The notes: generated by a model not told the origin, from the letters alone. Positions 31,330 to 42,401 are shown, counted from the stretch's first letter. The stretch is DNA of 64,000 nucleotides from Nilaparvata lugens (GCF_014356525.2 NC_052518.1:28584655-28648654), one strand, 5' to 3'. Translations and numbers: made by a program.

Positions 31330-33440
31330 ATTAGTTGGTGTCATTTTCTCGAGGCATTGCTTCATTGATATTAAGGCACATGATTCTTTCAAAGTTACTG
31401 ATTCTTACAAAGTTCCTCTACTGAGACTTGTTTGGTTACCAGTTCCCAGTTTATATTAATTAATTTGTGTTTTAGGCTCGCTAAGTTCGGCTACTTTTGG
31501 AATAGTTTCTGGCAAATTTGAAAATAACTCTCTTGAAGTCAGCTTTCAGTAGAATTTGGCAGAGAATTGCACCATGATCAAAGTTATGGTTAGGTTAAAC
31601 AATGACTTTAATGTTATCAGCTGGCAAGCTATGGCAATATCATGACTTGTTACAGAATTGGGCATTGTTTGTGTAGATTATAAGAGCATCCATGTTGGAC
31701 TAGTGTGTTCTGTAGGTCTTTATAGCCTTGTGTGTTGGTTTTCAGGATGTCTCTGTTGATATCTCCCAATATTACAATCTGAAAATTCTTAGAGGAGTCT
31801 CGCTTCAGTAGAATTCATTTCTTTTCAAGATAGTAATTAAGTGTTTTAGGGTCTGGAGATCTGTAAGTGCCACCCAACCACTATCAGGTTTGTCTTTCTT
31901 AGTTGGATTATTACTAGTAGCCTACAGTCTCAAATGTTTGTTCAGTAGGTTGGAACGATTCATGTTTGATTTCTTCTATTTTGGAATTTGTGTTATTTTG
32001 TAGATAGCAATCCCTCCCCACTTGAAGTGTGAGCGACAGAAGTTTGCAGACCGGGTGTAGCCTGAAATGAGTGTACTCAAGAGCTCCTCACTGCTTAGGC
32101 CATGCTCTGAGGGAATTACTATGTCGGGGAGTATAGATGAAGTTCTATTTCTAGTATGTCAATTTTCAACTGCACAGGGTATTTTCCCTAATATATTTAA
32201 AGTCTCCAAGGTTGTTCCTGTTTATAAGAAAGGCTCTAGAGAGGAATCTTCCAGTTATAGACCCATCCAAATATTACCTGTCTTCTCCAGGGTTCTAGAG
32301 ATTGTCATGTATGTACAGGAGTATGAATACTTAATAAATATTTATAATTGAGTCTTTTGAAAACAGGTGCATTGTTTAGGCTGCCTTCTGTGACCTGAGC
32401 AAGGCATTTGACTGCGTAAAACATGATATTTTACTTGAAAAATTAGCTTTTCATGGAGTCAGTGGAAAGAGTCTCCTTAGTCTTTTTAGATACTACCATA
32501 GTGATCGCCAGCAAGTTGTTTGTGTGAGAAGTAAGAGATAGGATCTTGCTAAAGTAAAGTACAGCGTCCCCAAGAATCAGTATTGGGACCACTCCACTTT
32601 GTATTGATGAGAAATGATCTTCCTCTCACAATTAACAGCAAGACTGCTGTATGCTGATGACACCACTTTTCTTAATTCTCATTTAGATGCACACACTTTA
32701 AAAAATATGACAGCTGATACCTTGGTGGAAGCTTCCAAGTGGTTCACAGCAAATTATTTCAAATTAAATTATGATAAAACTGAACTTATGACATTTAGTC
32801 TCTGGTATTACACACATAAGTTATCCTTAGTAAAAACTAAAAGGTTATTGTGCTTAGTGTTTGATCACAGGTTGACCTGGGAGCCCCACATAAATTTAGT
32901 TTCTGCTAGGTTCTATTTGTTATCTATTTGTTAATGCAGTTGAAGAATCTTGTACCAGAAAAATACCTTGGAAAATCATATTTTGCTTTTTTATCCAAAG
33001 CATAATTGCATATGGAATTTTAGAATATGGAAATACCTGCCACATCAATAAGGTCCTACTTTTGCAGAAAATGGCTATAAGAATATTGACAGGTGCAGGA
33101 TATCTAAATCACTGTTGACCACTTTTCAAAAAATCCAATATTCATGCTTATGATACTAGGAAAAAAACCACATTGATATTCCATATCAACGTCTTGTCAT
33201 AAGCATGAAACACTATAACTGCAACGGCTTGAGATGGTACAATAAGTTGCCATTGGATATTATATGTTGTGAAAACATTGTTATTTTTTTTAATTACTTT
33301 TTGTGTGGCTGGTTTTGATACCATTCTTGTTTGACCAAGTTTTTCGATTCTACTTGATGTAATTCTACTTTATGACTTTTACCTATAAATGTATTACTAT
33401 GACTTTGTCAATCACCTATATTGGTCTATGACAATAAAAC
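31330..33440 (+). mobile_element. Non-LTR retrotransposon copy with inverted 5' part
   Basis: From about 32125 to 33260 the plus strand encodes RT in several frames: V-V-P-V-Y-K-K-G and S-S-Y-R-P-I at 32210-32270, D-L-S-K-A-F-D near 32395, L-L-Y-A-D-D near 32650 (614-type frame 32614-32934), then the thumb. From about 32120 down to 31330 the minus strand encodes the endonuclease and linker of such an element: E-H-G-L-S near 32090, K-W-G-G near 32005, G-D-I-N-R-D near 31760, F-D-H-G near 31575. An AATAAA lies at about 33433. The head-to-head order fits a twin-priming insertion. Confidence 0.7.
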
Positions 33441-34005
33441 TTATAATTATTTATAGTCCTCTTTTGATGGTAAATCTTGAGATACATAATTCAGCAAAAT
33501 TTTCTAATACAAAAGGTGAGTTTCATTACTCAAGTTTACTTTAATTAAAGTTCTGAATAAAAAAAATGTATATATTTAGAAAATTTAAAATTCGAAGTCA
33601 AGCCTACAAGAACAGAGACTTGAATCTTCTATACCAATGTAGACTCTCCTTTTGTAGATTCAATTTTTGTAGATGTTGAACATGTTTGACTTTTGGTTTC
33701 AACTTAAATCTTGAAGGTACAATCCAACCTACTAATGGTAAAATCATTAGATAAAAATTGGGTATTTATATGAAACGGGCACAGCAGGTATTTCAAAAGA
33801 AATAAACTTACTCACTCTATTCAAATATTAAAGTAATAAATTATTAAAGTTTGATTCTTCTAAACTATTAACATTTTTATTTTGGTTTAGTCACGAATCT
33901 AGTTTCATAAAAACATTTATAATCATTATTTATAAAAAATAATTATACTATAAGGCCTAGTAATAATTATATTATTACTAAGAATCATGGAGCAGTTTTT
34001 ACCGA
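33441..34005. other. Unassigned AT-rich DNA
   Basis: No coding motifs or repeats recognised. Confidence 0.4.
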
Positions 34006-34009
34006 ACGT

Positions 34010-34331
34010 GGCTTCAATGAATCTTTTTTTTGGATGTCTGTTGTAGCCAGGGATGGTGAAACATTTTTGAAGTTGATGGAAGAGTGGATCTTGCCTGGTT
34101 CAACGATAATTAGAGGGTGTATCAATCCCTCAATATAGACCTTTATAATCACCTCACAGTCAAACACTACTTCAATTTTGTTGATCCGAACAACCAGGCT
34201 CACACTAACACCGCTGAAAGGGCTTGGCGAGAGGTGCGAGGGACCATACCTAGCTTTGGTGTGAGAAAAGACCACTTCCCTGGCTACCTGTCTGAGTTCC
34301 AGTTTAAAGAAATGGTGAAGGTGCTATTGTG
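34010..34331 (+). pseudogene. ISXO2-like transposase remnant
   Basis: Plus strand in two frames: a strand with S-V-V-A-R-D-G-E-T-F and I-L-P-G-S-T-I-I (34040-34120), then in the frame of 34117-34331 H-L-T-V-K-H-Y-F-N-F-V-D-P, a H-T-N-T-A-E-R-A-W motif with the catalytic-region Glu, and G-Y-L-S-E-F. This is the ISXO2-like DDE domain common in insect and nematode DNA elements. It is a fragment with at least one frameshift. Confidence 0.7.
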
Positions 34332-34682
34332 AATTTTGAAGATGCTGCCATTGTTATATCTTCTCTTATGGCGGCAGTGGAATTGTATGTCCCCACGCAC
34401 TAGTAAGTCTGTAAAGGATTGATTAGGGTTGTACGAGCATGAAGATTTGGTTGGGATTGGTTTGGTGAGATTAGCTTCTCCTTTAGCATTTGAGGTTTGA
34501 GCGTTAAACAGTGAGCTGACACTATAGTATCAGAGATGTTTTGGGAAAAAAATATTGAAAATTTCAAAAAAAAAAATAGTGAAGAATAGGCCTACTGGTG
34601 CGTCCGTTCGGTATGGTATAACTTAATTACCAAAAATTGTTGTCAGTCAATGTAGAATGTATAAAAGTAAAAACAGCCAATT

Positions 34683-35159
34683 TTAACCTTCCGGTAATCG
34701 CGCCCTATTCAATCACACGAGCACTCGCGTGTTGTATTTTTTACAACATACAATTTTCCAAGTGTTATGTACTCTTTTTCCTGTTAAAACATATTAATTA
34801 ATTGTATAATTACTTTTTCCATCTTCTTGGATTATTTTACGCGAATGAACATTTGGATGATTACCATTTCATAGCCCAATAAGGTATATCAAGCAAAGCC
34901 ATCAATTCTGTGTTATTGGTTCGTTTACAGTCTTTTCCTAGCTTATGCAGAGTGCGACTTATGCACTGTCGCGACTAAATGACACCTAAAGACTGAACCA
35001 TTGCTCGGTTGATACTGCAACTCAGTGGAGTGATGGGGGGAAAGTTTTGGAATGCATAGGTGACTCATTCACTGATACCACCCCATTCAATAGTTTTGTG
35101 CAGTAAAAAAAACTGACACTGTTGTACTTTTTACAACAGCGCGACTGCCGGAAGGTTAA
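34683..35159. mobile_element. piggyBac-like MITE
   Basis: TTAA at 34683-34686 and 35156-35159 flanks 469 bp whose ends are inverted: CCTTCCGGTAATCGCGC at left and CCTTCCGGCAGTCGCGC (complement) at right, 15 of 17 matching. Subterminal TTGTATTTTTTACAACA and TTGTACTTTTTACAACA occur near each end. TTAA targets and CC-starting ends are the piggyBac signature. No coding capacity. Confidence 0.85.
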
Positions 35160-35429
35160 AAGTATGAAAAATAGGAAGAACATTTTGCGATTAATTGGAT
35201 TTTTCACGTTATTATTATATACTTTCGAGGTTATGAATACTTGAATTGAAGTTTTAAAAAACGCCCATTTTACTCAAACTTTAAAAAACTTGAATTCATT
35301 CACGCAAGCTCATTCAGTGAAAAATAATGCTGAACTTCAAATAGGTACCTAATAGGCTACCATGTTTTGAATTCAACAAAAATCTGATCATGAAATCATA
35401 ATTTGGTTGAAAAATCACACATAACTTAC

Positions 35430-35565
35430 CATAAATTCTCATCATATTGGCTTCCCTCAACACGCTTTTCTCATTTAGATCTTTATCACGTATTCTTACT
35501 TTAAACTGCCTGCCGTTTTCTCGTTCCAATTCAGAATATAATCTTTTACGTGTTACTATTGACAT
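35430..35565 (-). CDS. Candidate first coding exon (46 codons)
   Basis: Minus strand ATG at 35565 opens a charged 45-codon stretch (K-R-L-Y-S-E-L-E-R-E-N-G-R near the start) that runs to a consensus donor, G|GTAAGT, at 35430/35429, phase 1. I do not recognise the protein, and found no matching acceptor exon downstream in this window. It could be the start of a host gene running leftwards or chance. Confidence 0.3.
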
Positions 35566-35830
35566 AATGTGAAAGAGATTGTTTCTGGTTTATAATTGTA
35601 GTCTTCTTAAGTAAGTAAGTAGTTGAAATAGAATTCACAATCACTGGAACTATGAATTTGAAATTTTAACAGACAATAATATTATAGTTTTCAACGTTTT
35701 AACCTGAAACATGACTGTGACCACAGAGAAGAAAGCAGAGGACACAGCAGCTTCTTTTTGTCACAGATACAGAGTAACGGCCAGCATTGGTCACAGTTAT
35801 CACATAGTTATTCAAAAGTATTTTTTGAGT

Positions 35831-35955
35831 ATCTATAGTGAGGTCCACATTATAATGGTAGTGTGTGATTTACAATGGTGTTGCTATCCTTGTGTACCTA
35901 TCATACAACAAAGCAGATAGCGCTATCTCTTTCACCCATTGCAAGGTTGCCACAT
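35831..35955 (+). repeat. Fragment of the 'GTGAGGTCCACGTTATAATG' MITE family
   Basis: Starts CTATAGTGAGGTCCACATTA and contains TTGCTATCCTTGTGTACC; related to the complete copy at 49806-50018. The second end is missing. Confidence 0.6.
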
Positions 35956-35994
35956 CGTTTATCAACAATGTAGAAATTCAACTAATTGACAAAA

Positions 35995-37095
35995 TAGGGT
36001 TAAGGGTTAGGTTTTATTTAGGTTACATTTAATAATGTTTCATAAGGATAGGTTAGGTTTCTGCTTTGGAATTGCAATATGCTAGAAGGGACTAGGGTCC
36101 AGGTAGAGTTATGTTTTTTGTTGTTTCAAAGGTTTTATTTAGGTTACATTTAATAATGTTTCATAAGGATAGGTTGGGTTTTTGCTTTGGAATTGCAATA
36201 TGCTAGAAGGGGCTAGGGTCCAGGTAGAGTAATGTTTTTTGTTGTTTCTAAGGTTTCATTAAGGTCATATTTAATAATGTTTCATAAGGATAGGTTAGGT
36301 TTTTGCTTTGGAATTGCAATATGCTAGGAGGGGCTAGGGTCCAGGTAGAGTAATGTTTTTTGTTGTTTCAAAGGTTAAAGGATAGGTTAGGGGGTTAGGA
36401 GTTTGCTCTGAAATCCAAAGTATTGAATGTGAAAGAGCTAGGGGTTGGGTTTTTTCAAGTTATATTTAATAATGTTTCATGAGGCAAGGTTAGGATTTTG
36501 CTTTAAAATTGCAATATGCTAGAAGGGGGTAGGGTCCAGGTAGAGTTATGTTTTTTGTTGTTTCAAAGGTGAAAGGATAGGTTAAGGGGTTAGGAGTTTG
36601 TTTTGAAATCCAAATTATTGAATGTGAAAGGGTTAGGGGTTGGGTTTTTTCAAGTTATATTAATAATGTTTCATGAGGCAAGGTTAGGATTTTGCTTTAA
36701 AATTGCAATATGCTAGAAGGGGGTAGGGTCCAGGTAGAGTTATGTTTTTTGTTGTTTCAAAGGTGAAAGGATAGGTTAAGGGGTTAGGAGTTTGTTTTGA
36801 AATCCAAATTATTGAATGTGAAAGGGTTAGGGGTTGGGTTTTTTCAAGTTATATTTAATAATGTTTCATGAGGCTAGGTTAGGTTTTTGCTTTAAAATTG
36901 CAATATACTAGAAAGGGCTAGGGTACAGGTAGAATTATAGTTTTTGATATTCAAAGGTGAAAAGATAGGTTAGGGGGTTGGATTTTTGCTTTGAAATTGC
37001 AATATGCTGGAAGGGATTATGGGTTTTTACTAAGATTTATGTTTATTAATGTTTTAAATATAAAAGGGGAGGTTGGGGGGTTAGGTTTTGGCTTT
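35995..37095. repeat. TTAGG-rich tandem array (118-bp and ~195-bp units)
   Basis: A landmark TTTAATAATGTTTCAT occurs about six times: the first three spaced 118 bases (near 36029, 36147, 36265), the next about 200, 194 and 196 bases apart. Units also share GCTTTGGAATTGCAATATGC, GGGTCCAGGTAGAGT and one or more AGGTTAGG. The longer unit contains an extra block with TTAGGGGTTAGGAGTTTG. The last units toward 37095 are more diverged. Confidence 0.9.
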
Positions 37096-37271
37096 GAAAT
37101 GACAATATGCTGACTTAGTTGTAGTGTTTTTTAACATTAGTTAAATAACAACCGTTATATTTTATTAATTATATTATTGAAAAGTACTCTTTCTTTTATT
37201 ACATGAAATCATGATAATATGATGAATATTAAATCGAATTCAATGATAAATCATCATTGGATAATAATATC

Positions 37272-37471
37272 TGTTGGAATATAATAATTCATGTAAAACT
37301 ATATTTTGTAGGTATTATTTCTAGTGTAATGTCAAAATTATTTATGTGTTTGAACAACTATGTTGGTAGCACTGTCATGGTGATTAAAAACGCAGTTGGT
37401 ATGTAAAATCGTTTTCTTTGTGAGTTTCCCTCAACTCTTTATTATTTAAAAGTAAAACTAAAACTTTATCA
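37272..37471 (+). repeat. Copia 5' LTR
   Basis: 200 bp, TG...CA. It carries the 4-base insertion AGGT relative to the 3' LTR. Confidence 0.93.
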
Positions 37472-37486
37472 GGTTATGGGCCCAGA
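37472..37486 (+). promoter_or_regulatory. Copia primer-binding site (initiator-Met tRNA type)
   Basis: GGTTATGGGCCCAG directly after the LTR is the sequence used in insect Copia elements, where an internal fragment of the initiator methionine tRNA primes minus-strand synthesis. Confidence 0.8.
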
Positions 37487-37596
37487 TAATGGCCAAAAAC
37501 GTAAAAACAAGTAAAAAGTTTAATCTTGAAACAAGTAAAACATGAAAAGTGATTATTGGTTTTTCTCTTAAAATAATAGTAAAAGATAAACTCAAA

Positions 37597-37881
37597 ATGG
37601 TGACGATGGACGGGGAGAACTATGTGCATAAGCTGAAGGATGCAGATTCATTCACTATGTGGGAATTTGAAATTAAAATATTACTTAAAGCTAAAGATCT
37701 GATGTATGTGGTAGATGGAAATGAAACTTCAGAACAACAGGGTGAAAGTGCTGATAAGATAAAGATTTTCAAAAACAAAGACGCAAAAGCTCAACATTAC
37801 ATCTTGATTATGCTGGACAATGATGTTAAAGTACATATTATGTTGTGTAATAGTGCCAAGGAAATGTATGACACATTTTAA
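37597..37881 (+). pseudogene. gag: Copia gag, N-terminal part
   Basis: 94 codons from the ATG at 37597 (M-V-T-M-D-G-E-N-Y). It has the N-terminal Copia gag pattern: F-T-M-W-E-F-E-I-K-I-L-L near residue 18, D-A-K-A-Q-H-Y-I-L near 65 and A-K-E-M-Y-D-T-F at the end, where it meets a stop. The zinc knuckle and protease active site that should follow are absent; only about 170 bases separate this from the integrase region. Confidence 0.85.
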
Positions 37882-38051
37882 AATTTATTTAAACGTGACA
37901 CAACTCAACAAAAATGTGCTCTTCTTGTTATTTTGGAAGGGAATAAAAATAAGCAAGGTTTATATATGAAGTTCAATTAAAAGAAGAAATTAAAAATAAT
38001 GTAACTATTGCAGAATATTCCAGTAAAATAGGTAATCATGACAAGGCTATA

Positions 38052-38993
38052 GTGAATCATATTTCTAAGAAGATTGACAAAGATTCTGAATCCAGTTTCT
38101 CAAATCATTCAGAAGCAATGAATTGGCATAGGAAATTAGGTCATATTGGTTTCAAGAATCTTGAAAAATTATCCAAAATTTCAGTAGGAATTCCATCAAA
38201 TGTATTGGATATTTGTGAAGAGGAATTTTGTAATATTTGTCCAAAAGCCAAACAAGTAAGAAAACCTTTCAATTCCATAAGAAATAGAGCATCAAATTTT
38301 TTGCAAGTAATTCATTCAGATTTATGTGGTCCTATTGATCCACAAACTCATGATGGTAGAAATTATTTTTTGACATGTGCTGATGATTTCAGTCATTTTT
38401 GTAAAGTCTATTTGTTAAGATCTAAGAATGAAACTGCTACTTATTTGAAAGAATATGTATATGAAGCTGAAGCTCATTTCAATCTCAAAGTTGCTAAAAT
38501 CAGGTGTGATAATGGTGGGGAATATGTATCTAATTGCTTGAAAAATTGGTGTAAATCACGGGGAATCGTGCTAGATTATACTATACCCTATTCACCCCAA
38601 CTAAATGGAACTGCTGAACGAATGAACAGAACATTAATGGAAAAAGCAAGAGCATTAATTTTTTATTCAAATTTACCCAAAAGTATTTGGGGAGAGACTG
38701 TATTAACATCTGCCTATCTTATAAATCGTAGTCCAACTGTTAGTATTGATACAACACCTGCTGAAAAATGGTATGGTAGAGAACCGGATTTGAGTAAATT
38801 AAACATATTTGGTTCTAAAGTACATTCAAAAGTATTAGGTCCACTTAAAAAACTTGACAGCCGTAGCAAAGAGGCAATTTTTGTAGGATATGCCCCAAAT
38901 GGTTATAGATTATGGGATCCAGTGAAAAAAAATATTTTCATCTCGAGAGATGTTTTGTTTAATGAAAAAGAAGAAATTTTCTATTCAAATTAA
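38052..38993 (+). CDS. Copia pre-integrase and integrase
   Basis: 313 codons. GAG-pre-integrase zinc domain: W-H-R-K-L-G-H-I-G near residue 25 and C-N-I-C near 60. Integrase core: H-S-D-L-C-G (Asp 1, about 97), C-D-N-G-G-E-Y (Asp 2, about 155), N-G-T-A-E-R-M-N (Glu, about 193), all intact. A C-terminal V-F-V-G-Y-x-P-x-G-Y-R-L-W segment is typical of Copia. The frame ends at a TAA (38991-38993), and the same frame continues as RT. Confidence 0.93.
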   Translation: MNHISKKIDKDSESSFSNHSEAMNWHRKLGHIGFKNLEKLSKISVGIPSNVLDICEEEFCNICPKAKQVRKPFNSIRNRASNFLQVIHSDLCGPIDPQTHDGRNYFLTCADDFSHFCKVYLLRSKNETATYLKEYVYEAEAHFNLKVAKIRCDNGGEYVSNCLKNWCKSRGIVLDYTIPYSPQLNGTAERMNRTLMEKARALIFYSNLPKSIWGETVLTSAYLINRSPTVSIDTTPAEKWYGREPDLSKLNIFGSKVHSKVLGPLKKLDSRSKEAIFVGYAPNGYRLWDPVKKNIFISRDVLFNEKEEIFYSN

Positions 38994-39014
38994 ACTGTAA
39001 AAGACCAAAATGAA

Positions 39015-40772
39015 ATGCTTGTAAAATGTAGACAAAATAGAAATTATTTAGAAAATCAGAGAGAACAAGAAAATGTACAAGAAGCAGAGATGATGAATGA
39101 AAGAAAACAAGAAGCAGAGATCAGGAATGAGATGAATGAAAGAAAACAAGAAGCAGAGATGATGAATGGAAGAGATAGTTATAGTTTGAGACCAAGAAAT
39201 AATATAAGACTACCTGCTAGATACAATGATGGACAAGTAATGTTAACATTTATGGAATGCATGGAGAGTGAGGACAGAGAAAAATGGAAGGAAGCAATAA
39301 ATAAAGAGAAAGAATCTTTGGAAAAGAATGATACTTGGAGTATTGTTGATGAAAAAGAAACTACAGGAAAGGAAATTTTAACAAGTAGGTGGGCATTCAA
39401 AGTAAAAGATAATGGGATATACAAGGCTAGGTTAGAAGTTAGAGGATGTCAACAGAAAGAAGGTTCAATCGATTTTAAAGATACTTTTAGTCCTGTTGTA
39501 GACAATGCATCATTAAGAATTTTGTTTTCAATTGCAGCGCAGGATAATTTGAAAATCCAAACATTTGATGTAAAAACTGCTTTTTTGTATGGGGAATTAG
39601 ATGATGAAATTTTTATGAGAATTCCAGAAGGATTTGGTGATGAAGAAGGAAATGTATGTAGATTGAAGAAAGCCCTTTATGGATTAAAACAATCCCCTTC
39701 TCAATTGAATAAAAAACTAACTTCTTTTCTAAAGCAAGAAGGTTTACATCAACTAAAATCTGATCAATGCATTTTCAAAGACAGTTCAAATGAACTTTAT
39801 TTAGCCATACATGTAGATGATGGAATTTTGATGAGCAAGGATGAAACTAAAATGAATAATCTATTGGAAAAATTAATGAAAAATTTTGAAATGACAGTAA
39901 ATGAGAATCCAGCTAGTTATTCAGGTTTGGAAATAAGACAAAACAAAGAAGGCATTTTTGTAACACAGACAAGCTATTCTAAGAAAGTTCTTGAAAATTT
40001 TAGTATGACTGGCAGTAAATATCAAAATACACCCATAGTAAAAAATGACCAAATTGAAAAGCTTATAATAGATTTTCCCTATAGAGAGGCGGTAGGTAGT
40101 TTGCTATACTTAACTAACAAAACAAGACCTGACATGTCTTTTGCAGTCAACTATGAAAGCCGGTACTTAGATAACCCTAGTGCTAAAGATGTACATAATG
40201 TTAAGAGAACCCTAAGCTATCTAAATGGATCAAAAGATGTTGGTTTATTTTTTCCCAGTTGTAAGTCAAATGTATTAAAAGTTGAAGCATATTGTGATTC
40301 AGATTATGCTGGTGATCTAAATGATAGAAAAAGCACAAGTGGGTATGTTATATTGTTGGGAGGAGCACCAATTATTTGGAGCTCTAGAAAGCAACCAATT
40401 ATTGCCTTATCCACAGCAGAAGCTGAGTATATTTCTGCTGCAGAGTGTTGTAAAGAATTAAAATATTTGAAGACTATTCTTTCAGAATTGACTAACAAAA
40501 CTATAAATACAGTACTTAATGTGGACAATCAAAGTGCTATCAAGCTAATTAAATCAGGTCAAATGAACAGGAAAAGTAAACACATTGATGTCAGGTACCA
40601 TTTTGTAAGCGAACAATTTCATAATGGCATGTTTGAAATAAAATATTGTTGTTCAGAAAAACAGCTAGCTGACATATTTACTAAACCATTATTGAGTAAG
40701 AAAATTTCGAAGTTTAAAGATACCTATGTTGGTGACTATGTAAAACAAGTAATACAAGTGATGACTTTCTAA
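39015..40772 (+). CDS. Copia reverse transcriptase and RNase H
   Basis: 585 codons in the same frame as the integrase, separated by one TAA. A Glu/Lys-rich linker with three imperfect repeats of M-N-E-R-K-Q-E-A-E comes first. RT: Q-T-F-D-V-K-T-A-F-L-Y-G (about 190), L-K-K-A-L-Y-G-L-K-Q-S-P (about 222), H-V-D-D-G (about 270, where Y-V-D-D is usual). RNase H: Y-C-D-S-D-Y-A-G-D, S-T-A-E-A-E-Y, D-N-Q-S-A-I, H-I-D-V-R-Y-H-F. It ends normally with a Copia C-terminus. Because it is nearly unbroken and the LTRs are similar, the copy is young. Confidence 0.95.
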   Translation: MLVKCRQNRNYLENQREQENVQEAEMMNERKQEAEIRNEMNERKQEAEMMNGRDSYSLRPRNNIRLPARYNDGQVMLTFMECMESEDREKWKEAINKEKESLEKNDTWSIVDEKETTGKEILTSRWAFKVKDNGIYKARLEVRGCQQKEGSIDFKDTFSPVVDNASLRILFSIAAQDNLKIQTFDVKTAFLYGELDDEIFMRIPEGFGDEEGNVCRLKKALYGLKQSPSQLNKKLTSFLKQEGLHQLKSDQCIFKDSSNELYLAIHVDDGILMSKDETKMNNLLEKLMKNFEMTVNENPASYSGLEIRQNKEGIFVTQTSYSKKVLENFSMTGSKYQNTPIVKNDQIEKLIIDFPYREAVGSLLYLTNKTRPDMSFAVNYESRYLDNPSAKDVHNVKRTLSYLNGSKDVGLFFPSCKSNVLKVEAYCDSDYAGDLNDRKSTSGYVILLGGAPIIWSSRKQPIIALSTAEAEYISAAECCKELKYLKTILSELTNKTINTVLNVDNQSAIKLIKSGQMNRKSKHIDVRYHFVSEQFHNGMFEIKYCCSEKQLADIFTKPLLSKKISKFKDTYVGDYVKQVIQVMTF

Positions 40773-40868
40773 CAAGTAATTCTGATTAAAATCTTCATTA
40801 TCATTTAAGAAATAACAATTTAGATGTAAACTGATTTTTTGTTAAAACATTTTGACATCAAGGAGGAG

Positions 40869-41064
40869 TGTTGGAATATAATAATTCATGTAAAACTATA
40901 TTTTGTATTATTTCTATTGTAATGTCAAAATTTTTTATGTGTTTGAACAACTATGGTGGTAGCACTGTCATGGTGATTAAAAACGCAGTTGGTATGTAAA
41001 ATCGTTTTCTTTGTGAGTTTCCCTCAACTCTTTATTTTTTGAAAGTAAAACTAAAACTTTATCA
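40869..41064 (+). repeat. Copia 3' LTR
   Basis: 196 bp, TG...CA, preceded by AAGGAGGAG. Confidence 0.93.
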
Positions 41065-41079
41065 ATATCAACATCAAAA

Positions 41080-41410
41080 TGGAATGACGGCTCCAGTTAT
41101 GGTGCTCGGTAACCATCATCACAAAGAACGTTACATTCAAAGAACTGACTAAATGGAACGGGAAATAACCGTTACCAACGCATGCGCGATACGGTGCTGT
41201 CTGAGTTCGAGAGTGGTTTGGAGGGGTCGCCTGAATTGGGAATATCTGGAACTCAAAATATCGAGTCGTCTTAACGATAGAAGTGGAATTTGAAATGTTT
41301 ACCAAGATGGCGGCCGACCTTCACAGTGAACTTGGAATGCTGACAGCGCTCCAGTGGGCGTTTTGTGAACTACGAGAGTTACGAGACATGTTTCTATTCT
41401 TTGTAGGTTA
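41080..41410 (+). promoter_or_regulatory. Candidate promoter / first exon region
   Basis: Clearly richer in GC and CpG than its surroundings. It contains CCAAGATGGCGGCC near 41302, the YY1-type element that often overlaps the start codon of housekeeping genes, in a good Kozak context. From that ATG a 48-codon frame is open to a TAA near 41450. It could be the 5' end of the gene whose exons are listed at 42327 and 45187. Confidence 0.35.
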
Positions 41411-42326
41411 TGTTGTAATTTTAGCGGAAAATAATGGTTGTGTTTACTTATAATCAATAATAATTATTAGTTTGCAAGTTATATGAATATTTTAGCTACA
41501 AAAGCCAAAGTTTCAAAATAAAATTATTTTCCAAAATCGATTTGAGCTAGACTATATAGCTGTATGATAACATAAAATAATGACGAAGATTGATGTTATT
41601 CTTTACTGTACCGTACCAGGTTCCAGGTAAGACAAACAAATTTGATTGAAAATCAAACTTTTGAAAATAAACAGGTCCAATTTATTATTCAAAAAGTAAT
41701 GTATTTTTTCCCTTTTTATTATGTTATGATATAGTTAGCTTTTCAGGATTATCAATAATCATTCATTCCCGTAACCAGTAGCCTAACTTTTTGTAAAACC
41801 AACAAACATTGATACTGGAAGATATGCCGTAGCCCTGTATATGGCATATTCTTATAATGCATTTGACATTAAAAATTTATTTAGTGTTAGAATTTTTACT
41901 AAATGGCGTCTGTAAAAATTATTGTTATCTATCTAGATCTGTATAAACTAACAAGCTTTTAATGCACTTCAATTGTGCATACTTGTCTACATATAGACAC
42001 TCTTTAAAAATATTACTATATTATAATATAATATGTTTTTATTACCGTTATAATAACAGTGGAGAGAGAGATAGAAGAACACAGTTTCCGATTCTCTGTC
42101 TACTGTCTTCTATAAAGGATATCTGATGTAATATTAACTTTTCATTCTTGTTTGAAATAACTAATTATGTTTTATTCCTCAGGAAAAAATAATGATTGCA
42201 GGAGGTTTGTGGCATAAGGTTCTAATCCATCCTGAATGGAGCAAGTCCCTAGCTTAAACTCTTAACTTGTTTACAATTTTAGTTTTTTTTCTTCCCATTC
42301 ATATCCAACATTTTCTTATTTTTTAG

Positions 42327-42401
42327 AAAACATGCAGTCTGTAATCTACCCCCATGTCAGTGTAGAGAGGCCTGTTCATGAAGACACAAAATCATTCGAC
42401 G
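42327..42401 (+). CDS. Candidate internal exon (75 nt)
   Basis: Flanked by an acceptor with a T-rich tract (TTATTTTTTAG|A) and a consensus donor G|GTGAGTAAG. Open in one frame, including an ATG at 42332, and ending in phase 1 after S-F-D. Joined in phase to the acceptor at 45186/45187 it reads on to a stop at 45210-45212. Protein not recognised. Confidence 0.4.

Larger units (their letters stand above)
37272..41064 (+). mobile_element. Copia LTR retrotransposon, internally deleted
   Basis: LTRs 37272-37471 and 40869-41064 start TGTTGGAATA and end CTTTATCA, differing by about five substitutions and a 4-base indel. A target duplication ATATC flanks the element (37267-37271 and 41065-41069). 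The primer-binding site GGTTATGGGCCCAG follows the left LTR. A purine tract AAGGAGGAG precedes the right one. Inside are a truncated gag, integrase, RT and RNase H in Copia order. The gag C-terminus and protease are missing (about 37881-38050). One stop at 38991 splits integrase from RT. Confidence 0.95.

Noticed and set aside
41051..41305. 84-codon minus-strand ORF next to the Copia 3' LTR
   Set aside because: No motif, starts inside the LTR, and overlaps the GC-rich candidate promoter.
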